In this document: positions 12,074 through 22,420 of the stretch, piece by piece | Numbering within the stretch: position 1 is the first letter of the stretch | Layout: each line of letters starts with the position of its first letter | From: Perkinsus marinus ATCC 50983 | Lineage: Eukaryota; Perkinsozoa; Perkinsida; Perkinsidae | Assembly (NCBI RefSeq): GCF_000006405.1 | Contig: NW_003216498.1 | Location: 807,148 to 845,341, forward strand | Length of the DNA stretch: 38,194 nt | Reading direction: 5' to 3' | Notes under the pieces: model-generated | The model's input: the letters and a program-made list of their open reading frames with translations, nothing else | What the model was told of the DNA's origin: nothing | The model's database searches: none | Program-made: the position numbers and the translations under genes

Positions 12074-13337
12074 CGACGGTCCGGATGCTACTGTCATTGA
12101 GAGGAACGACAAGGGACAGCAGCGAGGGCACTACTACACCGAAAGCTTACGACCCTCACGTACGAAGTTCGATGACTATCAAAGTGCCAAAACAATTTTG
12201 CGATCCCGAATGGCAGCATGAACGCGCTTTCCGGAATCAGGAAAAGAACTAAGTGAGTTCCACGAATAAGGACCGCATCGCTGATGCCGAAGCCTCTTAG
12301 AAGATGATATGCTCATGCATAAGGCCGAATTACTTGAACTCAAGAGCTTCGAAATAATCACCACTAGGAAAATGGGGGTGTTATCATCATTCATCGATAT
12401 TAAATAATTCCACGTTTGGTGAGCCCCTCGAATGACCTTTCTTACAACAGTACTGGCAAGGATGCTCTATCGTCAGTCCTCTGCGCGATTTCAAAGGCTC
12501 TACCGTGAGAGCAGGAAGTCACTTCTTGCGTCTATTTCAAAAATATTTTCGAAGAAGCATTCTTGAGCAGCGTACGCATATAACCGCCAAATTTCGTCCA
12601 AACCGCTTCCGAAATCCTACGTGAAGAACCTCATCCCGGGTCCTTTGAACCAGTAACAAGAAGTTCTTGAGCTCTAGAGACGCTCTCCACAAGAGCTTTT
12701 TATTGGGGATGCCCTCCAGCAAGAAGCTCGCTTTCACCCGTTAAAATGCGTGAGAAGCTTCAAGAAGTTCATAAACCATTTCAAAAATCTGGTTTTCATG
12801 AACTTATTTTTTTAAGAAACTAGACCTCCTCGGGCGCAGGTTGAAGTGGGTTGTGACCCGTTTTTGGCCGGGTTCGGCGATGGACCCCTTCTCAAAGATT
12901 AGATAGAATTTACAGACCCGTGTCGAGTTTTAGAACCGTCACGCGCCATGAAATATCTCGCGCGCCCAGCGAGTTGTTTCCGCTGGAGAGTCAACATTTA
13001 TGGTGCTATGGCTTGCATGCTACACATCGTCCTCACATTTATTCCTGGGAGTTTTGGATGACATACTTGCGATACCTGTGATCCGTATCGCCTTTTCAAC
13101 TTCCCCGAATGTCTATCTTGATGACAACATCCTCATGTAGACGTGGGGAAGTGCTGCGAGGAGAAGCGCGCGTTCGTCAGCAGACTGGGGAAACTATTTT
13201 CTCCCTTATCCTGTCCACCTAGTTTTATAATCGTCTAGTGGCGCCGCTTTATCATCAATAGTACTTGGGACTTATTCGTTAACCGACTTCCGCAGATTTT
13301 CTCAATCTTCCTTATATTCGCTCCCTCCCACGTATTC
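12074..13337. other. spacer between divergent genes
   Basis: About 1.26 kb between the starts of the minus-strand exportin and the plus-strand secreted-protein gene, so it should contain both promoters. A 66-codon minus-strand frame at 12537-12737 has protein-like composition (basic, Leu/Arg-rich) but no family I recognise. An imperfect inverted repeat at 12767-12803 pairs GTTCATAAACCA with TGGTTTTCATGAAC. I see no other structure. Confidence 0.4.
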
Positions 13338-14535
13338 ATGAAGCTAATAGCACTAGGGCACTTGCTGCTACGTACCGTGCCAGCGAGTCTACAAGGTAAT
13401 GTTACTCCTCCTTCTGGTTGGATTCACTCTTGTGACAGCTGCGTTGGACGGGAACCCTCGGTCGTCCATGAGAGGGAGGGACGTATGCCAAGAAGGTCTG
13501 ACAAAGATTTTCAGCAAGGTATGTTTTGACCCTTGAACTCACCTGTAGATCTCTCTCCCCCCTGCGTCAGGATAAAGTCAAAACCGCCGACTCGCCGTAT
13601 GGCAAGCTGTGCACGCTACGACCTGATACGAGCAGTTTGAATCAACTTCAAGTTATCATTGATAGTGAGGGACACGCCCGCTTGGAATTTGCGACATGCC
13701 CTTCAAAACATCCTCTGAATTTATCCATCGGGTGAGCTGTGTGCTATCCCTTACATCTCTGAATGAGAAGTTCCGATCGCCCCTCAGGAAATGCCCTGAG
13801 AGCTGGTTGCTTCGCCATGTACCCCCAACCCGTTCGAGTCCGGGGAAATGTATGATTCTCGACCCGATGAAACTCGTTAACATGAATGTTGTCACCAAGC
13901 TCGACACTCGAAAGCCCTATGCGACGCGTGCGGACTCCTTTGTCGGCGTGCCTTCTCGGCTTAGGAGTGCTCGCGATCAGGATCATAATGAGGCCGATGG
14001 GCCTTTCCCTAGCTCCTTAGGGTCGGGTCCGACTCCCGAACTTGATCACGATTTATCCGCGGTACGCGGTGGCTCGACTGATAATTCACCGGTCGCTGAT
14101 TCAGAAAGGAAAATGAACAAGCATGATTCGTCATTGAAAAGGGTGTTTCCAAAAAGGGTAAAGGACAAGGAGCACATCAAGGAGAGCATCTCTGAACCGT
14201 CCTTCGAGAATAAACATGCCGTCAGTGAGGATGACAAGAAGCACAATTCGGTGCAGAAGTGTTTAACGCGATGGAGGAAGTGTAAGAAGCTGCGTCATTC
14301 TCAGAAGTCGACGGAAACGCCATCCGACCACGTGTCGGTCACCTCTGAATATTTGACGGTTGACCCAAGTAGTCCTGATGCCTGCATATCGGTCTTCGTT
14401 TATCTAGAGTATTTCCTGCGATGTCGAGTAGGGCAGTATAAAAAGAAGTTGGGACATCCGCAGACTCTCTCGGCTGAGGAAACATCGGTCGTTTTCCTTG
14501 AATACTTCTGTAGTTGGGCATTATTCATGTCCTAG
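13338..14535 (+). CDS. predicted secreted protein, unknown function
   Basis: Four exons (13338-13395, 13439-13518, 13571-13731, 13788-14535) join with phases 1, 0 and 2 that all agree, giving 348 residues; introns are 43, 52, 56 nt. The N-terminus MKLIALGHLLLRTVPASLQ is a typical signal peptide, so export from the cell or entry into the secretory route is expected. A first folded region (to about residue 140) has spaced cysteines (DVC, LCTL, ATCP, GKCP, GKCM). A long polar, lysine- and serine-rich middle follows, then a hydrophobic C-terminal stretch (VFVYLEYFLRC, VVFLEYFCSWALFMS). I do not recognise the family. The consistent splice phases and signal peptide make a real gene likely; cellular role is unknown. 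Confidence 0.6.
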
Positions 14536-14539
14536 TGAG

Positions 14540-15195
14540 ATAGCCAAGGTGATGTGTTGTGATCCCTTCATTCTGTTCCAATAACTACATGTTTTGCTGT
14601 ACGTGTTCATTGGAGCTCTCTTGCGTTCAGTCGGTAGGACGTGATCTTGTTGGAGCCAGTAGCTGTGGCTATTCATCATCCCTTGCGTCTTGGATAGGGA
14701 GTGCTGCCTCTTTATTGAAGAACCTTCTGACATGGACTAAGTCCCCGAAGCATGGTATTGATATCCTCTGTGTGTCGGAGGTCCAGCTCATGGAGGTACG
14801 CGAAGGCTAGGGCGCTGAAGAAAAATGGTGTCACAAGCCGAACAGCGCTTCCGCTGTTCCGTCCCCGCGCCACGGCACTGACTGAACCTTCTACTGTTAC
14901 TACGTATCACCATCAGCTTCCATCGTGCCCTAACACATGTTTGGTTGCCAGTTCAGCCCAATCGTTTTGTGGCTAACATCGTTGAGCTCATTACTAGAGC
15001 TCTGTCAGGATTAGTAGGTGGTAGCTGGGGCACTCATTTTTGGCTAGCGAAGGTGTCGTCTTACTCGGGCGATGACTGTAAATCGTTATTATGTTTCTTT
15101 GTTTTGAACTGACCTGGAGAATAAAACCAGTTGCAGACTGATGGGGTGAGATCGCTGAATGGCCTCATGTTGCAGTAGTGTGTCTCACCCTGTAA
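14540..15195. other. spacer, possibly holding minus-strand exons
   Basis: Between the secreted-protein gene and uL11m. On the minus strand about 14905-14725 reads as an open, protein-like stretch containing FFFSALAFAYLHELDL, bounded by possible splice sites. On the plus strand 14935-15108 is also open. I could not join either into a gene with agreeing phases, so no CDS is called. The uL11m promoter or trans-splice acceptor should lie at its right end (TTGCAG at about 15170-15175). Confidence 0.3.
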
Positions 15196-15199
15196 CCTG

Positions 15200-15956
15200 A
15201 TGTCTGTCATCGGGCGGTTTAGGATGTGGGTGTTGGCAGGGCAAAGCAAGCCCTCGCCGTCTGTAGGGCAAACGCTAGGTCCATTGGGCATCAACATGAT
15301 GGTGGTGAGGGGGTGGGAGGGCTCTGGGTATGTCTAGTATGTCAGCAATTTAACAAAGAGCTCAATGCTCGGATATCTACGGTGAGACCCAAGGTGCCGG
15401 TCCAAGTCACCCTGGTTCCTAAAACGGATAAGACGTGAGCCTTATTGGTGGCGTTTCCTTCTTGTAGGATAGCATAGGTACGCGTTCTGGTTGAGGACAC
15501 CTCCAGCGAATTGGTTCATAAGGTGAGGCTTTGTGGTTCTATTGAGGTCAGCCCGAAGCGTCTATGTAGGCGGGTTGCCAGATTGCCTCTATGTGGGGGG
15601 AAGGGCCATAGGAATATAGTTGGCACTATAACGCTCAAGGAGGTTTACCATATAGCGAGGGTAGTAGGAGAGGCTCGTCTTCTACGGTGGGGGATGGGTT
15701 ATTCAGGCTAAGAGCATGGATCCAACAAACGTAGGGAAGCCGTTGAGGTCGATAGTCATAAGCGTTATTGGTGAGTCGACTCGGTAGCTGAGGATGGTTC
15801 ATTGTAGCTGGAGGAGCTGACGTAGGCACAGCTCACGCCATGGGCATCCAAGTGCTCTATAAGCTGCCCGTACAGCATCAACATAGAGACGATCAGCCTA
15901 TCTCTGATCTGGATAGGCTCAAGAAGGAGACCAGGTACTATGGGGCATTACAATAG
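15200..15956 (+). CDS. MRPL11: mitochondrial large-subunit ribosomal protein uL11m
   Basis: Component of the mitochondrial ribosome stalk base, where uL11 with 23S-type rRNA forms the GTPase-associated centre. Six exons (15200-15304, 15346-15434, 15478-15522, 15570-15660, 15707-15770, 15808-15956) with introns of 37-47 nt join in phase to 180 residues. The family pattern runs throughout: LAGQSKPSPSVGQTLGPLG (family AGKAKPxPPVGPALG), QFNKELNAR, WLRTPPANWF (family KTPPASYLL), GTITLKEVYHIAR, and GTAHAMGI near the C-terminus (family GTARSMGI). Human MRPL11 is about 190 residues. The start is short, with an in-frame stop just upstream, so the mitochondrial targeting sequence is short or internal. 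The mitochondrial rather than cytosolic form is inferred from these motifs. The 3' end overlaps the tail of a minus-strand gene. Confidence 0.88.
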
Positions 15957-16583
15957 GGTTTACCTTGTCGGCTGCGATATGCCTCCACGTGGCTTCGACG
16001 GCATTAATAGGATTCCCTGAGTCTAATGGTTGGGGGCACCCTAGGGTCTCGAACAACTCGTACCGACTCGATATTTCATTTCCTTTGGGCGTACTGTACG
16101 TTTGCATCAGGGCTCGGTCCAAGCTGATGAAGCGAGGTTCCTAAGGATCCTCGTCCCCATCTGTTACTGCGCATGTTTCTGGTCGTACGATGTCGCTTGT
16201 GTACAGTGACGACCCCCACGGGATCACCCTCGGCTTAGCAGGGTTCGCTACTTCCCTATGTCCTCCCGATTCAATCGGCCTGCCCTTGCCTGTAGATGTA
16301 GTCGGTTGTGTCGATCCTGCCTCCAGAGGACGGGGGTCTGAAGGCCTGGTCGATCGACCTTACCGTTGGTGACGTCTTCACACCTCAGAGTGCAGCTCGA
16401 TCTTCGGACGAGAGTCACGTTACATGCTTCCGGCTTCTGAACGGCCTGAAATCCACTTCGTATTGAAGCCTGGAGTGCTCGGTTGGTGGCCTCGTGCTTG
16501 TCAGTACATGTTTGCGTATACCAACCGCTGTTTCCTCCAGAGTATGCTGAGAGCTCTCGCTTATCAAGTATTGGTGTACAACT
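15919..16583 (-). CDS. unknown protein, 3' exons, convergent with uL11m
   Basis: Three minus-strand exons (16364-16583, 16189-16316, 15919-16140) joined by introns of 47 and 48 nt stay in one frame for 190 codons; both junction phases agree, which is the main support. Protein-like stretches include NSGWYTQTCTDKHEATNRAL, the cysteine-bearing VQKPEACNVTLVRRSSCTLR, and NPINAVEATWRHIAADK. The first exon is missing: an acceptor lies at 16584, and the start should be upstream near 16700-16850, but I could not join it in phase. I do not recognise the family. The stop at 15919 lies inside the last uL11m codons, so the two genes end tail to tail with about 38 bp overlap. Plus-strand open frames at 16190-16372 and 16424-16687 cover the same DNA and I treat them as shadows. 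Confidence 0.42.
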
Positions 16584-16589
16584 CTAGCG

Positions 16590-16853
16590 CCTTAGGGTAT
16601 CGAGTCAGTATCCCCAGTAGAGCAGTTGAACTTGGTGACCTATGGTCGACAGATGTATATGAGTTTAAAGATTGCTTGAGTGTGTGATGGTCATATCCCT
16701 AATGCTTCCTACCTGCTCGTTGTTCTGCGTTTAGTATCATGGGAACCTCAGTATGGGCATCATCAGTATATGAACGATCGTATATATAGGGTCTTGTGGT
16801 CTTCAGCGGTTGACATTCTCGTGAGCGATCATCGCTCAGCGATGCACTGATTT
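16590..16853. promoter_or_regulatory. probable shared promoter region of divergent genes
   Basis: This 260-bp stretch lies between the missing 5' end of the minus-strand gene and the ATG of the zinc-ribbon protein. It holds a TATATATA run at about 16780-16790 and the palindromic GAGCGATCATCGCTC at about 16822-16836. Function is inferred from position only. Confidence 0.3.
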
Positions 16854-18096
16854 ATGCCCCCTCGAAGGAAGCGCGTATTGAACCGTTGCCCAAGGTGCGG
16901 CAAGGTGGTTTCTAATAGTGTGGACCGGCCGTGTGTTCACTGCGGGGCTCGAGGCGGAGTGCGCCGCCCATCCCAGTCAGAGATGGAGGGCTGTGACACA
17001 ACGCGAGAGTGCTTCAATGCAGAGGTGATAGAAGGAGAGCTTGTGGCTCATGACGGGTCGGAGGATATGTCGTCCAGTGGAGGAACAGAGGGCACTCCGA
17101 TTGGCTTACAACAGGCTGGGAAGGATGTTGATGAGGTTGTAGCCGAGGTAGAACTGCATAGAAAAGAGGTGAATATGGGTAATGCGATATAGCGGGGTAA
17201 CGGCGTTACTCAGGAGCACACACCTTGTAGGCAGAGCACTGCTGTAAGCGACTTGGATAGGGTTTCAGCCTCCAGGGAGAGGTATCGAGCTGAAGCTATA
17301 AGGTAATAGCTATCCTCGCTATAGGGTTGTCGATATTTTGTATAGGTTACAGGCACGAGTGAGGGACTTGACCGTTCGGCAAGAGCAAGTAGCAGAACAG
17401 GCTAAAGCCAAGGACGAAGCTCTCCATGATCGTGATAAGCAGATTACTCAGATGCAACGGGTATGAGGATTTATCTCTGGCGTTGGTGTTGGAAGGTCGT
17501 TGTTTAGACTATAGAGAATCTCCGCTGTGAAAAGCTGGCAGCGAAGTTAGATGCAGAAAAGGTCCGCCAGCAAGCCTCTTCAACGCGGTGTCGTCTTATG
17601 AAGCACAATGGCAATCTAGTGGAATATTCGGCGAAGTTGCGGTCCATAATTCAAGAGCTACAAGTACCTCTATGTTGCATCACTCGTCTCTCTTTCGCAC
17701 CTATTGCTAGGCACAGTTGAAGGTGAGTAATGCCTCGATCAAGGCTATCCAAGATGCGGCTGAGGACCTCTCACTTACTGCAAGGAACTCTGTTATTCCA
17801 TCGAAGGTATGTCTGCCTATACTCATAGACTTATGATCGTCACTTCAGGTTGTTGATGAGCTCGTCACGTCGTTACCACCATCACCGTCGCCGAGCTTGG
17901 ACGACGACAACGGTGATGATGATGAGGGGGATCAACCGATGGAGCACCAAGGGGGCGAGCCTGGACGGGGTGAGCTGGGCAGAGGGACACTTGCTGTAGA
18001 TTTGTTTCAGAATCGTCAGCGTCATCGAAGCGAGCGGTAATCAATGAAACTGATAGTAGTGATGCTCCTAATAAACGTGTGAAACAAGAAGAGTGA
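16854..18096 (+). CDS. zinc-ribbon plus coiled-coil protein, probably nuclear
   Basis: Seven exons (16854-17168, 17214-17302, 17346-17460, 17517-17663, 17711-17806, 17849-17969, 18011-18096) with introns of 41-56 nt join in phase to 322 residues. Residues about 10-35 hold CPRCGK and CVHCGAR, a four-cysteine zinc-ribbon pair. The first 80 residues are otherwise acidic and low in structure. Residues about 120-250 form a heptad-rich coiled coil (for example LQARVRDLTVRQEQVAEQA and EKLAAKLDAEKVRQQ). The tail is acidic (DDDNGDDDEGDQ) and ends in a basic stretch, NKRVKQEE, which looks like a nuclear localisation signal or SUMO-type site. No family recognised; a DNA- or chromatin-associated adaptor is a guess. 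In exon 4 an acceptor 2 nt downstream of the TAG was chosen to keep the frame. Confidence 0.6.
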
Positions 18097-18539
18097 GCAT
18101 TCGATAACTACCGAATCTGATCATTATCGATCCCGCTTAGCGATGACCATGCAGACCTACCCCCTGGCCTCATAAGGAGCGCTTAGTCGATGAACGGGCA
18201 TCGAGCTACCCTGTGGGGATTCACTCAGAGCTGATCGTGGTCATTGCAACTATTGTTTGTGGACATAAGCGTTTAGTTATCAGTTTCAATAAACATTTTG
18301 ACGCATAAGTATCGAAGAGTGACCCTTATATATGACACAAGTCTTCAAATGCATCATCTCAAATTGAGTTACGTCTAGCATATCATTACCAATGTAGCAA
18401 AGTCGTCTGAATGATCGTAGGGGAGAACCTAGAGCCATATTTGTGTAGTCGTGAGTGTTACGTGTGCACGAATGTATCGCAAGCTTCTGCTGTGAAGTAA
18501 CGGTTTGCTACATACACTATTCGTTGGTGGGTGCCTTCA
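18097..18539. other. spacer
   Basis: About 440 bp following the zinc-ribbon gene. It should contain that gene's 3' end. I see no motif or structure that I can support. Confidence 0.4.
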
Positions 18540-19009
18540 ATGCGGAGTCTCTCAAAGAGGCTCATCCAGAAACCATATTGATGTCAAGGTTAGTTGTCAA
18601 ATGGTGGCTGATAAACCAATACAAGATGCAATGGTCACGTCGTTGTGATCGTTATCATCTTTACGAGTGATCCTGAGAGTAGCGAGCTCACAGAGCAGCT
18701 CCCATATCTCGGTCTGCTTCCCTTCGGAAAGGAACAATGTCCAGGTAAGGACCTTTCCTGCTGCGAGATTACTCACTACAGCACTTTTTCCCAACGACTT
18801 GCACGATGGATCTCTCAGGGAATTATGTGGAGCGAAGGAAGCTAGGAGTGGAAGCATGCGAGTTTGATGCACTTCCCAAACAGGCTGATCTTCGCATGCC
18901 TAGTTCGATCATTGGATGTTGCAGTCGGCGGTTTAGCTGGAAGATAAAGTCAAGATTCGCCATATATGTCAACCTGATAGTTATGATTCGACGAGTTGTT
19001 CAATTCTGA
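18540..19009 (+). CDS. unresolved multi-exon gene piece with KH-like stretch
   Basis: Three blocks join in phase: up to 18588, 18668-18744 and 18819-19009, with introns of 79 and 74 nt (longer than elsewhere). They read SLKEAHPETILMS, then SDPESSELTEQLPYLGLLPF, then NYVERRKLGVEACEF and LRMPSSIIGCCSRRF. The last piece resembles the start of the second KH domain of the downstream FXR-like protein (IPQNCIGWVIGRRF). A further open piece at about 19681-19722 (FEGYLADIDVAKKMVGAH) looks like the end of a KH domain. No start codon could be assigned and the KH is not continuous, so this may be a decayed or badly split paralogue. Confidence 0.3.
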
Positions 19010-19894
19010 TAGTAGTAGCTCGTCCGCCATCTTCCAAGGGTAACGACAAATCACCGAGCAGTTTAAGCCTCGTCTCTCGGGCGCCCAAGTTCCTTTTCCC
19101 CCAACCCAATTTTTTCTGGTAAATCCTCATTCTAAAGAATAAGCCCCTTTTCTGAAGAAGTTTGGCGCACGCTCTCACCTGCATTCCGACTTAGCCTTGG
19201 ATTACAGCTTGGCCTTGGATAACAGTTCGGGTTTCTGGTTTTCCCGTCGGGTTTCGGGCTTCCCTTTCTCCGTTAGCCCATGCTCGGCTGAGGAAATGCA
19301 AGATTAGGGAAGGGCGCAAGATAGAAACGAATCTCTCGAACGACCAGTGGTTGCCAACATTAGCTTGTGCGCGTGGAGTAGAGGGGAACTGAAAGAAGTC
19401 GGAAGCCCTCTTGTTGTTAATAGTATTACGTAGATATTGGAGGGCTTCTTGGCAGCAGCAGTGGGCATCGCAAGTACAGTTGAGTTTATATTTTTGCCTA
19501 CCGACCCTCACCGGGTATCGCAATGGCTGAGTGTAGCACACCGTCGACGTTGCCGGGCTTGGATAAGGGTAGTGTCCATCGCTATTCACCTCTTGTTGAA
19601 ATAAAGGACCAAAGTGCGCCACAGAAATGGTAGTACCACTATTGCCTAGCACATGTCGTTTCCTATTAATGTATCGTATTAGGTTTGAAGGGTATCTTGC
19701 CGACATCGATGTAGCCAAGAAGATGGTGGGTGCCCACTGATTAGGCTTACACCCGTAGCTTTCCAAATTTAGATAACTGTCGCTTTTCAAGATAACATTT
19801 GGGCACCGAAGACTGTACCCATGTCGGAGGTAGTAGGCCTTTGACCAGTGGTCATCAGAAGGATGTCTCCTAGGCACGGTTAGTGCCTTCCTTG
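19010..19894. other. spacer upstream of the FXR-like gene
   Basis: About 885 bp. It contains the isolated KH-end-like stretch at about 19681-19722 on the plus strand and a 242-codon open frame on the minus strand (19191-19919) without recognisable motifs. Probable trans-splice or splice acceptor TTAG at about 19880-19883, twelve bases before the FXR-like ATG. Confidence 0.35.
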
Positions 19895-21483
19895 ATGAGC
19901 AAGGCACGCACCTCTGCACATGACTACAAGCCTATAGTGGGGGACACTGTTGAGGTAAGGCAATGAGGGTTCTCCCTGGTTGATTGCTATGGTCGCAGGT
20001 TCGATCCCCGGCTACACCGCATGCTCCGGCCAGTTGGTGGACTGGCGAGATCGTCAGCATTCGAGCTGAGGAATTCTTCTATGTCAAACACGCCGATTTA
20101 CACGAGCCTATCATCGTCGAACGAGGGAACCTTCGTCGGCCAGTGGGGCCTCTTGAGGATGGAACCGATTCCGTCGGAAGCTCGAGTAAGGGAGCGTTTA
20201 ACGTGGACAGAGAGAAGGGGATGATGCCAACAGGTCCAACGAACCTAGCAGACTTGAATTCGGAGAGTGTCAAGTTTCCGAAGGTCCTCGGCGAGTGGGT
20301 AATGAGTGATGACGGTCGAGGTTGTCTCAACCAAGTTGCAATCAAATCTGGCCTCGTCAAGGTAAGGGTATCTATGAGCCTGATGTGGCCGATTTTTGGT
20401 ATTCGTTCCTATGATTTGATTCATTCACGATGTTATTAGGCAACGCCTCGGGCCGATCCCAAGAGCGGCCCTTCGGTGACCCTAGTTGGCAGGCAGCGTG
20501 ATATCCATCGAGCCAAGTTGCTGCTTGACGTCCACGTTAAACACCAAAAGGAAATCCAAGGTTTCCATGACAAACGACAAGCAATGCTCGAGGTAAGTGC
20601 TCTTCCTATGGGAGGTGTGCTGCACCCTTTCACTCCTCAGGCCATGTCCTCTCGTCGTGAGAAATTGGAGAGTCAAGAGTCGACGTCCTTCAACATCGGT
20701 GCTGAGTTGGTGGGCGTTATGATTGGCAAGAATGGGGCTCACATCAGTCGGGTTATCAAGGACTATGGGGTGGAGGTGAATGTTGCGGACAAGGGCACAG
20801 CCAAAGACCCTCAGACTAGGAAAGTGGTCATATATGGTCCCACAGTTGGAGCTGTCAATAAGGCTAGAGCTGAGCTCGAATACCTTATCGAGAGGTGAGA
20901 GCATCGGCTGATGAGGATCGCCTTTACCTGCTGCTACTACAGGTATCCAATACCGCAGAATTGCATTGGTTGGGTTATTGGCCGCCGTTTTGCGACTCTG
21001 CATGAAATTGCTGATTCTGCCAACCTGAACTATGCCAAGCTCGAGGATACGTCTCATTCGCCTTGTCTGGTCCTTTGTGGGAGAAGACAGGACCTTGACG
21101 ATGCCAAGTTACTCCTGGATAGCCACCTACAGTATCATGATGTCTTTGAGGATATGGCTAAGGAGTCTCGACAGCTCGGTGATGAGTTCTATCGTCTAAG
21201 TGATAGACCGATCTCTCGACGAGGAGGAAAGGGCAAAGGCAAGCAGCGTCACTGTGGCATCGAACGGGTAGTGGTATTTTTATTAGGTAGAAGTAAGAGC
21301 GGTGAAGTAGATGGTAAGGGCAGAAGTAGAGGGTCGTCTGACTCGACAAACTCAACTGGAGGTGGTCGACCTAGTCGGCCTGAAAGACGGAAAGGGTCGA
21401 GCGGCGGCTCGCGGAATGCTGAATCCATGGGGAAGAAGTGGGCCCAAGTAAAGAAGGAAGGAGCACCAGTGATCGCTAGTTGA
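19895..21483 (+). CDS. FMRP/FXR-like RNA-binding protein (Agenet/Tudor, KH0-KH1-KH2, RG/S tail)
   Basis: Exons 19895-19954, 19999-20361, 20440-20592, 20641-20894 and 20943-21483 join in phase to 456 residues. Order: Agenet/Tudor-like domain (about 11-70; SWWTGEIVSIRAEEFFYVKH against FXR WWLAKVRMMKGDFYVIEY); a KH0-like unit (about 110-190; VTLVGRQRDIHRAKLLLDVH); KH1 (about 207-277; GVMIGKNGAHI with intact GxxG); KH2 directly after (about 278-345; PQNCIGWVIGRRF, then GRRQDLDDAKLLLDSHLQY, FXR-like VLLDYHLNYL); a G/S/R/K-rich tail. The same order and KH1-KH2 abutment characterise human FMRP, where the KH and RGG parts bind mRNA and ribosomes. KH2 lacks the second Gly of GxxG. Only one Tudor unit is clear. 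The 48-nt intron 20593-20640 has no stop in frame. A further 39-nt intron near 21250-21288 is possible. Role in mRNA control is inferred. Confidence 0.8.
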
Positions 21484-21864
21484 TGGTGACCACCTCGCCT
21501 TGCTGCTGTCTAAGCTGATGTATATTTTTGCTAGAGTACAGTCCGCCATAATGCTGGCATTTATCGTATGTTTTTGATGATTGTATCATCGTTGGGGACA
21601 TTTGTCCATTTGAATGACTCTCGCAGCCCTTGTATTGTTCGCGAGTCTCGAGACTTCTCGACTGTGAACAGTTGCTGCTCCTTGGTAGTGTTCAGGGCAT
21701 TATGCTAGGCTCTGTGAGATAAGCTTTGAATGTTCATATGCCCTTTGAGTTCGAGTAACCAGTGACCACTTGATGATATACAAGCGACATACAGCGAATG
21801 TTCGCTGGTCTCGAATACGAATAAACGAGTGGGCGGTTCAATTTTTCGAAAGTCGCTCAGTGCA

Positions 21865-21905
21865 GAGCAATTTGCTCTTTTTCGCTGTTTGCTTTGAGCA
21901 AACAG
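21865..21905. repeat. pair of adjacent hairpins
   Basis: 21865-21877 (GAGCA-ATT-TGCTC) is a 5-bp stem followed by a T run. 21885-21905 (CTGTTTGCT-TTG-AGCAAACAG) is a perfect 9-bp stem with a 3-nt loop. They lie 380-420 bp after the FXR-like stop; a transcript-end or RNA-stability role is possible but unproven. Confidence 0.75.
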
Positions 21906-22345
21906 TGGAAAAGTATCGGTCAAGGTTCTAGCCACAAAATTGATACATCGGATGACCAGTGGAACGGTCGTCGTCTGAGCTGAGCACGCTTGTCTACTGA
22001 ATGATGAAGGAGACACCTTCATGCGTATTAAAGCAAGATAGTCGCGCGGAACAGGCCTTGGTTTTTATTGGAGGGCAACTCAACCACATCTCAGCTTGAA
22101 GAATTCCTGCTACGAATTAAGTACCAATCGATTGAACTGAGTTAGGCAGATTCGACTGTCTCCTGAAATCACAGCCTGATTCGAGCCGCTATGTTCGCGA
22201 GCAGACCGGAGCTGCAGGCCAACTGTGCACAACAACCTGATGTGTTGTCAACAAGGCTCAATGATAGAGTAAATAGAACCACGGAACTAACTGCTCTCGT
22301 GACGCAGATCCTAACCCGGATTGTACTCTAGTAAAAACGTTGGAA

Positions 22346-22420
22346 GAGTCTCAAGTCCTCATAACAGAGGCTTTGTAATGACTTTGATGGGACTTGAGAC
22401 TCCGCTTTGTAACAAAGCGG
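22346..22420. repeat. inverted repeat plus overlapping hairpin upstream of PGM
   Basis: 22346-22358 (GAGTCTCAAGTCC) is exactly complementary in reverse to 22390-22402, a 13-bp stem with a 31-nt loop. It abuts 22402-22420 (CCGCTTTGT-A-ACAAAGCGG), a perfect 9-bp palindrome. The structure lies about 200 bp before the PGM start, in the promoter or 5' leader. Confidence 0.8.

Noticed and set aside
16190-16687. two plus-strand open frames (60 and 87 codons)
   Set aside because: The minus strand of the same DNA gives three exons joined in agreeing phase over 190 codons, which is stronger support.
19191-19919. 242-codon minus-strand open frame
   Set aside because: No domain, signal peptide or splice support; it runs into the FXR-like first exon on the other strand. 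Kept only as a possible insertion in the spacer.
19991-20020. tRNA-like GGTTCGATCCCCGGC
   Set aside because: It is the splice acceptor and first codons of FXR-like exon 2, and no tRNA fold can be built around it.
21705-22022. 105-codon minus-strand frame
   Set aside because: No recognisable motif, and it spans two strong hairpins typical of the spacers.
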